A model generated the notes under the pieces. It worked only from the letters and a program-made list of their open reading frames with translations. It was not told where the DNA came from and ran no database searches. Made by a program: the position numbers and the translations under genes. From Oscillospiraceae bacterium (GTDB lineage Bacteria > Bacillota > Clostridia > Oscillospirales > Acutalibacteraceae), in contig CACWPS010000012.1 in the NCBI GenBank assembly GCA_902762875.1, forward strand, positions 1 to 53,503: a stretch of DNA of 53,503 nt. Direction: 5' to 3'. Below, in pieces: positions 40,667-49,572 of this stretch (positions are counted from its first letter, which is position 1; every line of letters starts with the position of its first letter).

Positions 40667-42051
40667 TACAGCTTGTTTACCAGTTCCTTAAAATAATTGC
40701 CTCTTGCTACGAAATTCGGGAAAGCGTCAAAGCTTGCGCAGGCAGGGCTTAAGGTTACAATATCGCCCGCTTTCGCATCCTTATGTGCGGCGGCGACCGC
40801 CTCGGCAATGTCGGCTACCCTTACAATTTCCGGCTCGCCCTTATAATCCTTATCGGCACGGACGCATTTTTCAATCTTTTCAGCCGTATCACCGCAAAGA
40901 TAAAGCATTTTAACCTTATCTATAATGTAAGGCACCATCGGCTCAAAGGGAATGTGCTTGTCGTAGCCGCCCGCAATAAGCATTACCTTTTGGTCAAAGG
41001 CTTTAAGCCCCGCAATAGTTCTTGTAGGACTTGAAGCTATAGAATCGTTATAATACTTAACCCCGTCAAGCTCCCTTACAAACTCAATCCTGTGCTCAAC
41101 ACCCTTAAATTCGTGGGCTACCTTTTTAATTGTATCTACGCCCACATAGCCCCAAACTGCGGCAATAGCGGCAAGGTAATTTGCAACATTGTGGTCTCCC
41201 AATACCGCAATTTCGCTCCTGTGCATAATCGGAGCGTCAATTCCTCGGTAGGCCATATGGATAACCCCGTCGGTATCAAGCCACGCACCGTTTTTAAGGG
41301 GGCGCTCCATACTAAAGGAGAGGGACTGTCCTCTGACATACTTCCTAAAATCACGGGTTATATCGTTATCACGGTTTAAAACCGTCCTTGAAAAGGCGTT
41401 TTGGTGCAGAAGAACATTCTTTTTTGCCTCGACATATTCGTCCATATCCTTGTGGATATCAAGGTGATTGGGCGCAACATTAGTTACAACCGCAACATCG
41501 GGACTCTTTCTCATAGAGATAAGCTGAAAAGAGGAAAGCTCGGCTACAACATAATCTTGGGGCTTTATGTTTTCAATCTCGGGGAGTAAGGGTTTTCCGA
41601 TATTACCGCCTAAGTGTACGGTTTTACCCTCCGCCTCAAGCATTTTTGCAATAAGGGTGGTGGTGGTGGTCTTACCGTCCGAGCCGGTCACCGCAAAAAT
41701 AGTTGCGGGGCAGAGGTCAAAAAATACCTCCATTTCGCTTGTTACAGCTATACCCTTTTTTCGTGCCGCCTCAAGCTCGGGCAGATTAAAGTTCATACCA
41801 GGTGTGCGGAAAATAATGTCTACCTCCAAATTGTCGAGATAGCCCTCGCCCAGTCTAAGCTCGGCTCCCGCCGCCTCGATTTCATCTGCCGCCGCACCTA
41901 TCTGCTCTCGGGTTCTCCGGTCGCAGGCATAAACAGTTGCACCCTTGCTTAAAAAGTTCATAATAAGCGGGGTATTGCTTACACCTATTCCGCACATTGC
42001 TATTTTTTTGCCGTTGATCTGTTTAAAAAACTGCATGCAATCCAAAATCAT
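40666..42051 (-). CDS. murD: UDP-N-acetylmuramoylalanine--D-glutamate ligase
   Basis: The 461-aa Mur ligase has GSDGKTTTT (ATP loop), ELSSFQL, NVAPNHLD and DSIASSPTRT. It adds D-Glu to UDP-MurNAc-Ala in the cytoplasm. It stands outside a dcw cluster and heads a peptidase operon. SD GGGAGG is very close to ATG 42051; a TTG at 42045 or ATG 42036 could be the real start. Confidence 0.95.
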   Translation of the reverse strand: MILDCMQFFKQINGKKIAMCGIGVSNTPLIMNFLSKGATVYACDRRTREQIGAAADEIEAAGAELRLGEGYLDNLEVDIIFRTPGMNFNLPELEAARKKGIAVTSEMEVFFDLCPATIFAVTGSDGKTTTTTLIAKMLEAEGKTVHLGGNIGKPLLPEIENIKPQDYVVAELSSFQLISMRKSPDVAVVTNVAPNHLDIHKDMDEYVEAKKNVLLHQNAFSRTVLNRDNDITRDFRKYVRGQSLSFSMERPLKNGAWLDTDGVIHMAYRGIDAPIMHRSEIAVLGDHNVANYLAAIAAVWGYVGVDTIKKVAHEFKGVEHRIEFVRELDGVKYYNDSIASSPTRTIAGLKAFDQKVMLIAGGYDKHIPFEPMVPYIIDKVKMLYLCGDTAEKIEKCVRADKDYKGEPEIVRVADIAEAVAAAHKDAKAGDIVTLSPACASFDAFPNFVARGNYFKELVNKL

Positions 42052-42089
42052 TGCCTCCCGTCAGTATTAAGTCATATTACATCTATTTT

Positions 42090-42118
42090 ATTATACTTAA
42101 TCCAAAGGAAAATATCAA
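42090..42118 (-). promoter_or_regulatory. Promoter of the murD operon
   Basis: Minus-strand TTGATA-17-TATAAT (plus 42113-42118 and 42090-42095). Confidence 0.75.
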
Positions 42119-42190
42119 CAGTAAGAAAGCTTTTTTTGACAAATAATTAAAGAGTTAGGCGAATAGAATATATAGGGAGGGTGGGAAAAT

Positions 42191-43024
42191 ATGAATTATA
42201 TAAACTGCAAAGACACCTGCTTGCCTTCGGATATGCGAAAAGCGGTGGAATTTTGGGCAAGAAACACTGTCGGACACATTGAATCCCTTTTAAGGCTTAA
42301 GGGCTCATCTGCGGCAATAATGCAACCCTGTTTTACTAAGGAGCTTGAAAATTTGCTAAACAGCTTTAAAAAAATAAGCGCCCTCTACAGTAATGAGGAC
42401 GCATTCAGACTGCCCGCAAAGCCGCAGGTGCTTTTTTCGGAAAACCGAAAACTTATAAATCTGCTTGAGCGAATGAAGTACGAGGGCTTTGGCGGCTACC
42501 CCTATTTACAGCAGACTATTTTTCACTACATTTATGAACAGAGGTACATAAATGCAATTTTCGGGGTGCAAAACGAGTCAAGAGGGCTTATAACGGTACG
42601 CTTTTCGCCTATAGGCAACTACCCCTTTATCTGCATATACAACCAGATGTGTTTTTGGAGCGTAATAGGCGCAATCCACCCCTCTTTAATGATTGGAAAC
42701 GATAGATTTTATCGTTCGGCTTCAATGCACACCAGAGAGTATCTGACCGAAATCACAAACCGTTTTAATTTAATCTGCTTTAGGTTAAGTGCGCTTAAAA
42801 AGCCGCCTGCAAAAAATGAGCTAAAGCCCGTTTTTGATGAGTTTTGCCGTCTTAACTTAGAATTTTTGCGATTTTTAAAAGCCATAAGGGAAAAGGGCGG
42901 CGGAATTTATACGGCAGGCGTACCTACCGATATGCCCCAAAGCTTTTACAAATCCCTCGACCACATAATCGGCGAGCACACCCTTGTAAAGGAGCTGTGC
43001 GACACTATGTGTGAAAGGTTTTAA
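42191..43024 (+). CDS. DUF2935-like helical protein
   Basis: The 277-aa protein has two related helical halves with EFWARNTVGHIESLL at the start and CFWSVIGAIHPSLMIGND in the middle, a pattern like DUF2935 of spore-forming Firmicutes. Function unknown. SD GGAGGGTGGG precedes ATG 42191; TTGACA occurs upstream at about 42136 without a proper -10. No signal peptide. Confidence 0.65.
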   Translation: MNYINCKDTCLPSDMRKAVEFWARNTVGHIESLLRLKGSSAAIMQPCFTKELENLLNSFKKISALYSNEDAFRLPAKPQVLFSENRKLINLLERMKYEGFGGYPYLQQTIFHYIYEQRYINAIFGVQNESRGLITVRFSPIGNYPFICIYNQMCFWSVIGAIHPSLMIGNDRFYRSASMHTREYLTEITNRFNLICFRLSALKKPPAKNELKPVFDEFCRLNLEFLRFLKAIREKGGGIYTAGVPTDMPQSFYKSLDHIIGEHTLVKELCDTMCERF

Positions 43025-43032
43025 ACTAAAAA

Positions 43033-43172
43033 AGCCTCCCTTGTGTAAAGGGAGGTGGCAGCCGAAGGCTGACGGAGGGATTGCAATTAATGAAAATAAC
43101 ATTATAAAGCACTAAACAATCCCCCGGTCATAGCTTTGCCGTGACAGCCCCCTTGTGTAAAGGGGGCTGTTG
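43033..43172. repeat. Palindromic repeat E
   Basis: CCTCCCTTGTGTAAAGGGAGG and CCCCCTTGTGTAAAGGGGG-type hairpins at the two ends face each other around an A+T-rich centre. They share the CTTGTGTAAAG motif with block D. Confidence 0.65.
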
Positions 43173-43180
43173 TTTTGCTG

Positions 43181-43774
43181 TTACTGCTGATTTATTACCT
43201 TCTTAACCTGGGGCAGACGGAAAAGAATTACCGCCGCAACGGTGGTAAGAATGAGCTCCGGGAGCATATACATACCGTTGTAAGCGAGCGAATAAAGCAC
43301 AGGGTGGTTTGTAAATACGCTTCCGAAAAGCTCGAACTGCTCAAGATTTTTAAAGATAATAAAGCCCGAAAGGAAGTGGCTTACAAATCTTAAAGCAACT
43401 GCAAGCGCAACACCGCCACAGATACCGACATAGCCTTTTTTAGCAAAAATTCCCGCTATACCAAGAACTGTGAAGGCAACTATGTAATCGAGTAAGATTG
43501 TGCCCACAAGCATTACGGGAGTAAGTCCCCAACCGAGAAGCCCGTCCAAAGCGATTCCGAGGACAAGCTGAATAAGCGAGTAAACAAAGGCGCTTCCGAA
43601 GCCCCATTTAAGTCCCAGCATAACCGAAATCATAACAATCGGCAGCATACTTAAAAGGGTTACCGAGCCGCCCAGCGGCATTTTTACCACCTTTATAAGG
43701 CTAAGCACCGTTGCGAGAGCCACAAAAATTGCGCTGAGCGTGAGCTTGTAGACATACTTTTTTGACATTTCCAT
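43181..43774 (-). CDS. thiT: ECF-type thiamine transporter substrate component
   Basis: The 197-aa protein has about six membrane helices and the ThiT pattern (AIFVALATVLSLIKVVKMPLGGSVTLLSMLPI, then GWGLTPVMLVGTILLDYIVAFT). It should bind thiamine and work with a shared ECF energising module encoded elsewhere. A TPP riboswitch with terminator precedes it, which supports the thiamine assignment. SD GAGGAG precedes ATG 43774. Confidence 0.92.
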   Translation of the reverse strand: MEMSKKYVYKLTLSAIFVALATVLSLIKVVKMPLGGSVTLLSMLPIVMISVMLGLKWGFGSAFVYSLIQLVLGIALDGLLGWGLTPVMLVGTILLDYIVAFTVLGIAGIFAKKGYVGICGGVALAVALRFVSHFLSGFIIFKNLEQFELFGSVFTNHPVLYSLAYNGMYMLPELILTTVAAVILFRLPQVKKVINQQ

Positions 43775-43797
43775 TTTTTACACTCCTCTGACCAATC

Positions 43798-43822
43798 AGG
43801 CTGGTTCGACCCTCGTCAGCCT
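43798..43822. repeat. Collapsed copy of the 16555-16793 terminal repeat
   Basis: AGGCTG joined to TTCGACCCTCGTCAGCCT. The right part matches the end repeat of the block in the toxin 2 leader. It lies in the thiT leader between terminator and SD. Confidence 0.5.
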
Positions 43823-43860
43823 AAGCGGTCTTATTAAATTTCTGCAATCCCCCTGCGAAT

Positions 43861-43889
43861 AAAAAAACCGCAGGCAATTAGGCCTGCGG
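43861..43889 (-). terminator. TPP-riboswitch expression platform terminator
   Basis: CCGCAGGC/GCCTGCGG then seven U on the minus strand, just downstream of the aptamer. TPP binding should favour this stem. Confidence 0.88.
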
Positions 43890-43904
43890 CAATACTTTAG
43901 CGTA

Positions 43905-44000
43905 TTTCCCTACGACGGCATTATCCGTATCAGGTCACAGGTCGGAGTCATAGCAAAAAGCGGACTCCCTCTCAGCCTGAGTTTCATCAAGCTCCCTAAA
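43905..44000 (-). promoter_or_regulatory. TPP riboswitch (THI box)
   Basis: On the minus strand the aptamer shows GGGAGCTTGATGAAACTC, CTGAGAGGGAGTC, ACCTGATACGGATAATGCC and GTCGTAGGGAA, the conserved THI-box segments in order. It lies in the leader of thiT and should switch off transport when TPP is abundant. Confidence 0.96.
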
Positions 44001-44049
44001 ATTGCAAAAAAATTATAGCACTAAAGCGAAATTCTGTCAAGTGGGAAAA

Positions 44050-44319
44050 TTATTTAATTATAGACTCATCCTGCACGCCCTTGTATTTGCGCTTTGTCGC
44101 CATTCCCCCTCGGATATGCCGTTCCTGCTTGTTTTTTTCCAGCACCTGCTTTACCTTGCGGTATAACTGCGGATTTTCGTGACACAGCCGTTCGGTCACA
44201 TCCTTATGTACGGTGCTTTTGCTGATTTTAAACACCTTAGCGGTCGCCCTAACCGTCGCTCCCGTATCTAATATATACTCCCCGAGTATTTCCGCCCTGT
44301 CCTGCGTGACCTCTTTCAT
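44050..44319 (-). CDS. spoIIID: Sporulation transcription regulator SpoIIID
   Basis: The 89-aa protein has one HTH (ATVRATAKVFKISKSTVHKDVTERL) in the normal SpoIIID frame, plus a basic C-terminus (RHIRGGMATKRKYKG). SpoIIID is a mother-cell regulator acting after sigma-E. SD GGGGAG precedes ATG 44319. A sigma-E promoter lies upstream. A leader hairpin (AAGGGCG/CGCCCTT, 44337-44357) lies between. Confidence 0.95.
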   Translation of the reverse strand: MKEVTQDRAEILGEYILDTGATVRATAKVFKISKSTVHKDVTERLCHENPQLYRKVKQVLEKNKQERHIRGGMATKRKYKGVQDESIIK

Positions 44320-44368
44320 ACAATCAACTCCCCAAAAAGGGCGTTACAATCGCCCTTGCGACTAATTA

Positions 44369-44397
44369 ATTGTATGCTTAATTTTAAAAAAATATGA
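44369..44397 (-). promoter_or_regulatory. Sigma-E promoter of spoIIID
   Basis: Minus strand: TCATATT (plus 44391-44397), 14 bases, CATACAAT (plus 44369-44376). Both hexamers and spacing match the sigma-E consensus (KMATATT, 14-15, CATACAMT). Confidence 0.85.
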
Positions 44398-44460
44398 CGG
44401 ATGTACCGCCGATTACCTCTTACAGTAATTCTTATATACAGGGCACTCTGTTTAACATAC

Positions 44461-44497
44461 ACGAAATATTCGTTTTGCGCAAAAATATAATATTTTT
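44461..44497. promoter_or_regulatory. Cluster of three palindromes
   Basis: ACGAAATATTCGT, then TTTTGCGCAAAA (44473-44484), then AAAAATATAATATTTTT. It lies between the NTase terminator and the spoIIID promoter. Function unknown. Confidence 0.35.
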
Positions 44498-44523
44498 ATA
44501 ATTCCTTCAACTCACAAAAATAA

Positions 44524-44563
44524 GCCCCGCATACAGGCATCAAATTCAACCTGAATGCGGAGC
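44524..44563 (-). terminator. Terminator of the nucleotidyltransferase gene
   Basis: GCTCCGCATTCAGG pairs with CCTGTATGCGGGGC on the minus strand, then TTATTTTTGT. Confidence 0.8.
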
Positions 44564-44569
44564 ATTTAC

Positions 44570-45733
44570 TCACTCAAACAGTTTCAATTCAGAATACAGT
44601 TTCTTACGGCGTGCGGCACCGTTGACAACTATTTTATCATCCAACTTGCGTTCACCTCGCAGAACCATTTTAAGATAGTCTAACACAACGCCGAACATAC
44701 TTTTCTGCTCTTTTTGAGCTTTAGTCTTTATTGTGTTGAGTACTTGGCGTGCTGCAGATTTGCTATCCACACTTCCATCACTTCGATTTTTGATGTACTT
44801 AATCTGGGCAAAGCGGTCCAAATTTTTTTTGCCGAAATTACCGCCCTCCAAAATATCTTCGATAAGTGCCTGCTTCATTTCTGCGGTGGCATTTCCTGCC
44901 CACGATTGCTCCGGCAGACCAAGATATTCCGAAGAAACCAAGGTCAGCATTTGAGCAAATTTCCAAAGTCCGCATTTTTGTAGCTTCTCTTTGAACAACT
45001 CCTCGAAGTTTGGAACCCGTTGGACAAATACTGACCAATCACACAAATGGCGAAGTCCGACACCTTCGGAGGTTAGGTGTGATGCAGTGTGCAGCAACAG
45101 TACCATACCGTGATGAAATGTATCAGGGATTCGGTAATTGCTGACTTGCGAGGAAATCGGTATCGCAGTCTCAAAGATGTCTGCCATCATTTTATTTATT
45201 TCATTGCCGCACTTCCCTGCCGGAACGCCGTTTATCGAGCGGTGCATCTCCCAAACTTCGTTTGAATAGCGATGATATACCACATGGATTGTATTTCCGT
45301 TATCGTCCGCTGTCGGCGAAAAACCTTCTGCAAGAAGAACTTCTCCTGCACGCTGTATATCCTCGTTGCGCACCAAAAAATCTACATCCCCATAAGCTCG
45401 AAGTGCCGTTTCGGGATAATAGTAACCTGAGGCATAACCCTTCAAAATAACATAAGGAATATTGTTCTCGGTCATCAGTCGGTGGACTTCCCCGTGTTGG
45501 TACTCCACCTGCACCGAATTTCGGACAGAATTGTCCAACAAATTTTTCCACTTAACATCTTCGTTTTCGGGCAATAAGGTCTTGATCTGCCAATAAACAA
45601 GCGGGAAAACAGCCTGCATCATGGATTCATGAAGAAAAGCATTCAAATCAATACCATCGAGATTAACCGGTTTGTTTGTCATAAAAAGGCTATTGGACAG
45701 GCTGTTCAAAACTTGTTCATATATTGGATCCAC
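44570..45733 (-). CDS. Uncharacterised nucleotidyltransferase (NTP_transf_5 family)
   Basis: The 387-aa protein has the family core IPYVILKGYASGYYYPETALRAYGDVDFLV, where GDVD is the metal motif. Members often sit in RiPP or surface-polysaccharide clusters. I prefer GTG 45733 because AAGGAGG lies 9 bases upstream; the ORF extends to 45772 into the remnant gene. It lies just downstream of a truncated sugar aminotransferase. Substrate unknown. Confidence 0.8.
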   Translation of the reverse strand: MDPIYEQVLNSLSNSLFMTNKPVNLDGIDLNAFLHESMMQAVFPLVYWQIKTLLPENEDVKWKNLLDNSVRNSVQVEYQHGEVHRLMTENNIPYVILKGYASGYYYPETALRAYGDVDFLVRNEDIQRAGEVLLAEGFSPTADDNGNTIHVVYHRYSNEVWEMHRSINGVPAGKCGNEINKMMADIFETAIPISSQVSNYRIPDTFHHGMVLLLHTASHLTSEGVGLRHLCDWSVFVQRVPNFEELFKEKLQKCGLWKFAQMLTLVSSEYLGLPEQSWAGNATAEMKQALIEDILEGGNFGKKNLDRFAQIKYIKNRSDGSVDSKSAARQVLNTIKTKAQKEQKSMFGVVLDYLKMVLRGERKLDDKIVVNGAARRKKLYSELKLFE

Positions 45734-45775
45734 GAACGTTATCCTCCTTCCCCTTTCGCTTCTCGATTGCACGGT

Positions 45776-46024
45776 TCACAAACCACGGGGGTTGACGGTC
45801 GCCGCAAAGGTCATATCGGAACAAAAGGCCTTATCACCCTGTTTTACCCCTGCAAGCTTTACCGCAAGGTGCAGAGCGGCTGTGCCGCAGGAAAGCGCCA
45901 CGGCATATTTACAACCCGACTTTTCACGGGCAAAACTTTCCGCCTCAACAATATTCTCGCCCACCGTTGACATCCAGTTAATCTCATATGCTTTCGTTTC
46001 ATATTTAAGCTCATCGCCGTGCAT
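45776..46024 (-). pseudogene. Truncated DegT/DnrJ-type sugar aminotransferase (N-terminal part)
   Basis: Residues 1-79 match the start of PLP sugar aminotransferases (NWMSTVGENIVEAESFAREKSGCKYAVALSCGTAALHLAVKLAGV, DMTFAATVNP). The frame then meets RGL and a stop; the PLP Lys region is absent. The neighbour upstream encodes a PglF/CapD-type dehydratase, so this was probably the matching 4-aminotransferase (PglE-like). It has been cut by whatever brought in the nucleotidyltransferase gene. Confidence 0.85.
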
Positions 46025-46135
46025 TGTCGGTAATGAAGGCCGGATTTAATTTTTAAAAGGTTCCATTTGCCATTAAATCTTTCCTTTAAAGAATTGCGTT
46101 AAAACAGCATTTTTGCTCACAATAACAATATCGGC

Positions 46136-48100
46136 CTAAACGGTTGCAAGCGCCGCACTGTCTGAGGATTCAGAGGACAGACCTTCGTCACCGACCTCGC
46201 TGTTTACCTCTTCGGGCGTTTTAAAGGTAGGTACGACATCCTTAAGCGCCTGTCTTGCCTTCTCATCATCACCCGTAGCGCACGCATCGATCAATATTTC
46301 CATTTTGCGTTCTATTTCTTCCCTTGACAGGGGAGCGTCCTTTTCAATGAAAAACAGGTTGTCATCGGTTTTATCCAATTCCTCGGTCTTAACCAAAAGC
46401 TCCTCATAAAGCTTTTCACCCGGCCGAAGCCCCGTTTCCACAATCTCTATTCCCTGAACGCCCGAAAGGCGAATCATATTCTCCGCCAAATCGAGAATTT
46501 TAACCGGCTTGCCCATATCAAGCACAAAAAGCTCGCCGTTTTTCGCCATTGCACCTGATTTCAACACCAGCTGTGAGGCTTCGGGTATAGTCATAAAATA
46601 TCGGATTATCCGCTTATCCGTAATTGTAACGGGACCGCCGTTTTCAATCTGCTTTTTAAAGAGCGGAATTACCGAACCCGCACTGCCCAAAACATTGCCG
46701 AAGCGGGTTGCGCTGTATTTAACCTTACCGTAAGTCGCAGCGCTGCCCACCAACATTTCGCACATACGCTTTGTAGCGCCCATAACATTAGTCGGGTTTA
46801 CCGCCTTATCGGTTGAAACCATCATAAGGCACTCCGCCTGATATTTTTCACACATCTCAATAACATTTTGAGTTCCGAAAACATTGTTATACACCGCTTC
46901 AACGCAGTTATGCTCCATAAGCGGAACATGCTTATGCGCAGCGGCGTTGATTACAATCTGCGGACGGTATGTACTAAAGACCCTTTCGAGTCCTGCTTTA
47001 TTGGTAATGGAAGTGATTTCAACCCGCAAATCCAGCCTGTCGCCGTAGGCGATTTTAAGCTCCTGCTGAACGCTGTAGGCACCGTTTTCATATATATCGA
47101 GAATAATAATTTGGCGGGGATTCATTTTTGCAAGCTGTCTTGTAAGCTCAGAGCCTATTGAACCGCCGCCCCCCGTAACCAGAATTACCTTTCCGCTGTA
47201 ATACTCCTTTGTGGCTTTATCCATAACAACCAGCGGCTTTCTGAACAACAGCTCCTCAATATCAAATTCGCGAAGTCTGCGCTTTCCGCCCGCCGACTGC
47301 ATTATAGGATAGTCGTATACCTTAATTTTGCGGCCGCTTTGCCTGTAATAATCGTACAGCTCTTTTTTGCGCTCGCTGTCCAAGGATGGGACGGCAAATA
47401 CAATTTCCTGTACCCCCAGCTCATCAAGCCTGCCGAAGGTCGCCTCGCTCTCCGAAATAACAATAATACCATGGATAATTTTCCCCGCCTTTTCGCGGCT
47501 TATATCTACAAAGCATTTAGGGAGGTATGCGGCGGTGGGGTTACTCCTAAGCTCCTCCGCAAGGCTTACGCCGACTCTGCCCGCACCGATTATTGCTATG
47601 CCGATTTTACCCATGCTTCCTTTAGCATCGCCGCTTTCAAACTGCATTTTGTTGCCTGCGAAAACAAGCAGAAGAAGCCTTAATACCTTGCCCTTTATGC
47701 CGTCACATCCGCCGCACTTATAGGCATAGCGGTACATCATTCGCATTGCAAGGGCACCCAGCAAATTCATAGAACAAATAGCCAACAGCCTAACGGGGGT
47801 GATTTTCTGCATCGGAAGCAGAAGCTGAAAGCATAAATTTACTACACAGGCGATAGAGTCGGACATCAGCAGTCTTATGTAGCACTGAATACCGCCGTAG
47901 CGCCAAATCTGTGAATATACCCCGCCGAAAAAGCGGCAGGCAAACACGCAGAAAAAAGAAAGGGCCGTCTGTGATATTCCGCCCGCAACCGTTAAAGCCT
48001 CATTACTTCGGTAAACCGCAAGCAACAAAAGCTCTACTGCAAATAAAATAAGAATATCATATACGACCAATCGCCATCTAATATTAATGCGTTCATTCAT
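46136..48100 (-). CDS. Membrane UDP-sugar 4,6-dehydratase (CapD/PglF/FlaA1-like)
   Basis: The 654-aa protein has about four N-terminal helices (1-150), a CoA-binding-like Rossmann domain, and an extended-SDR domain with GGGGSIGS and STDKAVNPTNVMGATKR, the PglF/FlaA1 active-site block. It should convert UDP-GlcNAc to UDP-4-keto-6-deoxy sugar, first step to bacillosamine-type sugars. The C-terminal acidic tail is long. The aminotransferase partner is truncated. Confidence 0.92.
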   Translation of the reverse strand: MNERINIRWRLVVYDILILFAVELLLLAVYRSNEALTVAGGISQTALSFFCVFACRFFGGVYSQIWRYGGIQCYIRLLMSDSIACVVNLCFQLLLPMQKITPVRLLAICSMNLLGALAMRMMYRYAYKCGGCDGIKGKVLRLLLLVFAGNKMQFESGDAKGSMGKIGIAIIGAGRVGVSLAEELRSNPTAAYLPKCFVDISREKAGKIIHGIIVISESEATFGRLDELGVQEIVFAVPSLDSERKKELYDYYRQSGRKIKVYDYPIMQSAGGKRRLREFDIEELLFRKPLVVMDKATKEYYSGKVILVTGGGGSIGSELTRQLAKMNPRQIIILDIYENGAYSVQQELKIAYGDRLDLRVEITSITNKAGLERVFSTYRPQIVINAAAHKHVPLMEHNCVEAVYNNVFGTQNVIEMCEKYQAECLMMVSTDKAVNPTNVMGATKRMCEMLVGSAATYGKVKYSATRFGNVLGSAGSVIPLFKKQIENGGPVTITDKRIIRYFMTIPEASQLVLKSGAMAKNGELFVLDMGKPVKILDLAENMIRLSGVQGIEIVETGLRPGEKLYEELLVKTEELDKTDDNLFFIEKDAPLSREEIERKMEILIDACATGDDEKARQALKDVVPTFKTPEEVNSEVGDEGLSSESSDSAALATV

Positions 48101-48204
48101 TATTCTCTCTACTCTCTACTTTTTAAAATCCACTTAAATAATAAACCCCTATACTGTTTGCTGTATATGCCGATAGTAAAATTAATAATAGCCTAACTGT
48201 TGTT

Positions 48205-48233
48205 ATTTTAGCATATGTAAATATTTTTGTCAA
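48205..48233 (-). promoter_or_regulatory. Promoter of the dehydratase gene
   Basis: Minus-strand TTGACA-17-TAAAAT (plus 48228-48233 and 48205-48210). Leader about 95 nt. Confidence 0.8.
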
Positions 48234-48318
48234 TAATTTGAAACCTTTTTAGCCGCTGTAAATCAGCGCCTCTTTTTCCTATTTTTGTAACAAATTAACA
48301 AATACGGTCGCAAAGAGA

Positions 48319-48357
48319 TTAAAATACAGCCGTTAATCAAGTGTTTTTTAACGGCTG
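48319..48357 (-). terminator. Probable terminator of the iscS operon
   Basis: CAGCCGTT (48327-48334) pairs with AACGGCTG (48350-48357). The U tract on the minus strand is weak (TATTTTAAT). The rest of 48234-48422 is empty. Confidence 0.5.
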
Positions 48358-48422
48358 CGAAAACAATAAAATAATCTCCCAAAAGTGCTATAGCAGGACC
48401 TTTTAAGTATATGCTATGCCTT

Positions 48423-49553
48423 TTATCCAAACAGGGTATTGAATGTTTCGTGAAGATACGCCGAAGCGGTTACGCCGTCCTGTGCCGGAACATAGAATAT
48501 GCAATAGCACAGCACCGCCAATACGATAAGCAACAGTACGGATATAATAAGTATCGGGAGATTTCCCAAAAGCAGAGATTTGCGTTTTTCTGCGGAATTA
48601 TCGGGTGCGTGATAGGTTGAATCACCGTACTCCTCTAAAGTATAGTTGTTGCTCTGATATCCTATGCGGCCTTTTTTCGGTTTTTCATGCTCTATAAAAA
48701 GCTCGGGCTCCTCGGTTTTTGACGGCTCTGCGGCACGGGAATCGTCAGTTTCAAAAGTCATACCGCCTTCAAGGGTAACATCGTCTGCATTAGAGGAAAA
48801 ATCGGAAAGGGGCTTATCGGCAGGCTCTTCGGTCTCTGTTTCTGTTTCCGCTTCCGCCTCAGGTTCCTCGGTCTCTGCTTCTTTTTCCGTCTCAGGCTCG
48901 GCTGCTTCCTTAATCTCTTCGACCGTTTCGGCAGAGTTGTTATCTTCTGCCTCCCCGGTTTCTTCCGGCGTTTCCTCAAAAACAGCATCTGCGGGCTCGC
49001 CGACTTCTTCGGGCAAAGCATCAGTTATCGGCTCAGGCGGAGCGATAACGGTCGGTACCTCGGTATCGGTGTTTTTCGCCTGTGCCTTTATGTCAAGCGT
49101 GCAAAGCTCCTCAATATAGGGATGAATAAGGGTTTTCATAATCCCTTTACGAAGCTCCCTTTCGTCCGAAAGCAGTATCATAGACTGGGGACCGCTCTCA
49201 ATAATACAACCGCCGAACTCGCCCTCGGGAGTAACAAGGGGAGTAGCACCGCTGATAACACCAATGCCTTCCTCGGACTTAATGCCGTACATACTCTTAT
49301 CGATTTCGGTCACGGTTTTCGCAATAGCTTTAGCAACCGTTTCAATAATCCCCTCTTCACCCGAAAGCTCACCTGCAATAATTATCACACGGCTGCGGGA
49401 TACCGCCCTTGCAAGGTCATGCACCAGGGTCTTTTTATCCGAAGCCTTATCGGTCAGCAATCTCATACGGCAACAGCCGCAGAGATTAAACTCCATTTCA
49501 AAATCGGTATTGGTTTTGTAATAGATTATATCCACCTTAAGATTCTGTATCAT
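48423..49553 (-). CDS. MoCF-like (CinA N-domain-related) protein with acidic linker and membrane anchor
   Basis: The 376-aa protein starts with a domain of about 165 residues resembling the MoCF/CinA-N fold (SRVIIIAGELSGEEGIIETVAKAIAK, ISGATPLVTPEGEFGGCIIESGPQSMILL). A Glu/Pro-rich low-complexity linker follows (about 180-265), then one membrane helix (LPILIISVLLLIVLAVLCYCIFY) near the end. It is the last gene of an operon with cinA C-domain and sortase B. Start ATG 49553 fits GGGGGAG. Function unknown. Confidence 0.7.
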   Translation of the reverse strand: MIQNLKVDIIYYKTNTDFEMEFNLCGCCRMRLLTDKASDKKTLVHDLARAVSRSRVIIIAGELSGEEGIIETVAKAIAKTVTEIDKSMYGIKSEEGIGVISGATPLVTPEGEFGGCIIESGPQSMILLSDERELRKGIMKTLIHPYIEELCTLDIKAQAKNTDTEVPTVIAPPEPITDALPEEVGEPADAVFEETPEETGEAEDNNSAETVEEIKEAAEPETEKEAETEEPEAEAETETETEEPADKPLSDFSSNADDVTLEGGMTFETDDSRAAEPSKTEEPELFIEHEKPKKGRIGYQSNNYTLEEYGDSTYHAPDNSAEKRKSLLLGNLPILIISVLLLIVLAVLCYCIFYVPAQDGVTASAYLHETFNTLFG

Positions 49554-49572
49554 ATATACTCCCCCTCTATTA

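Noticed and set aside
48664-49119. Serine-rich ORF on the plus strand
   Set aside because: It is the antisense reading of the Glu/Pro-rich linker of the 48423-49553 gene.
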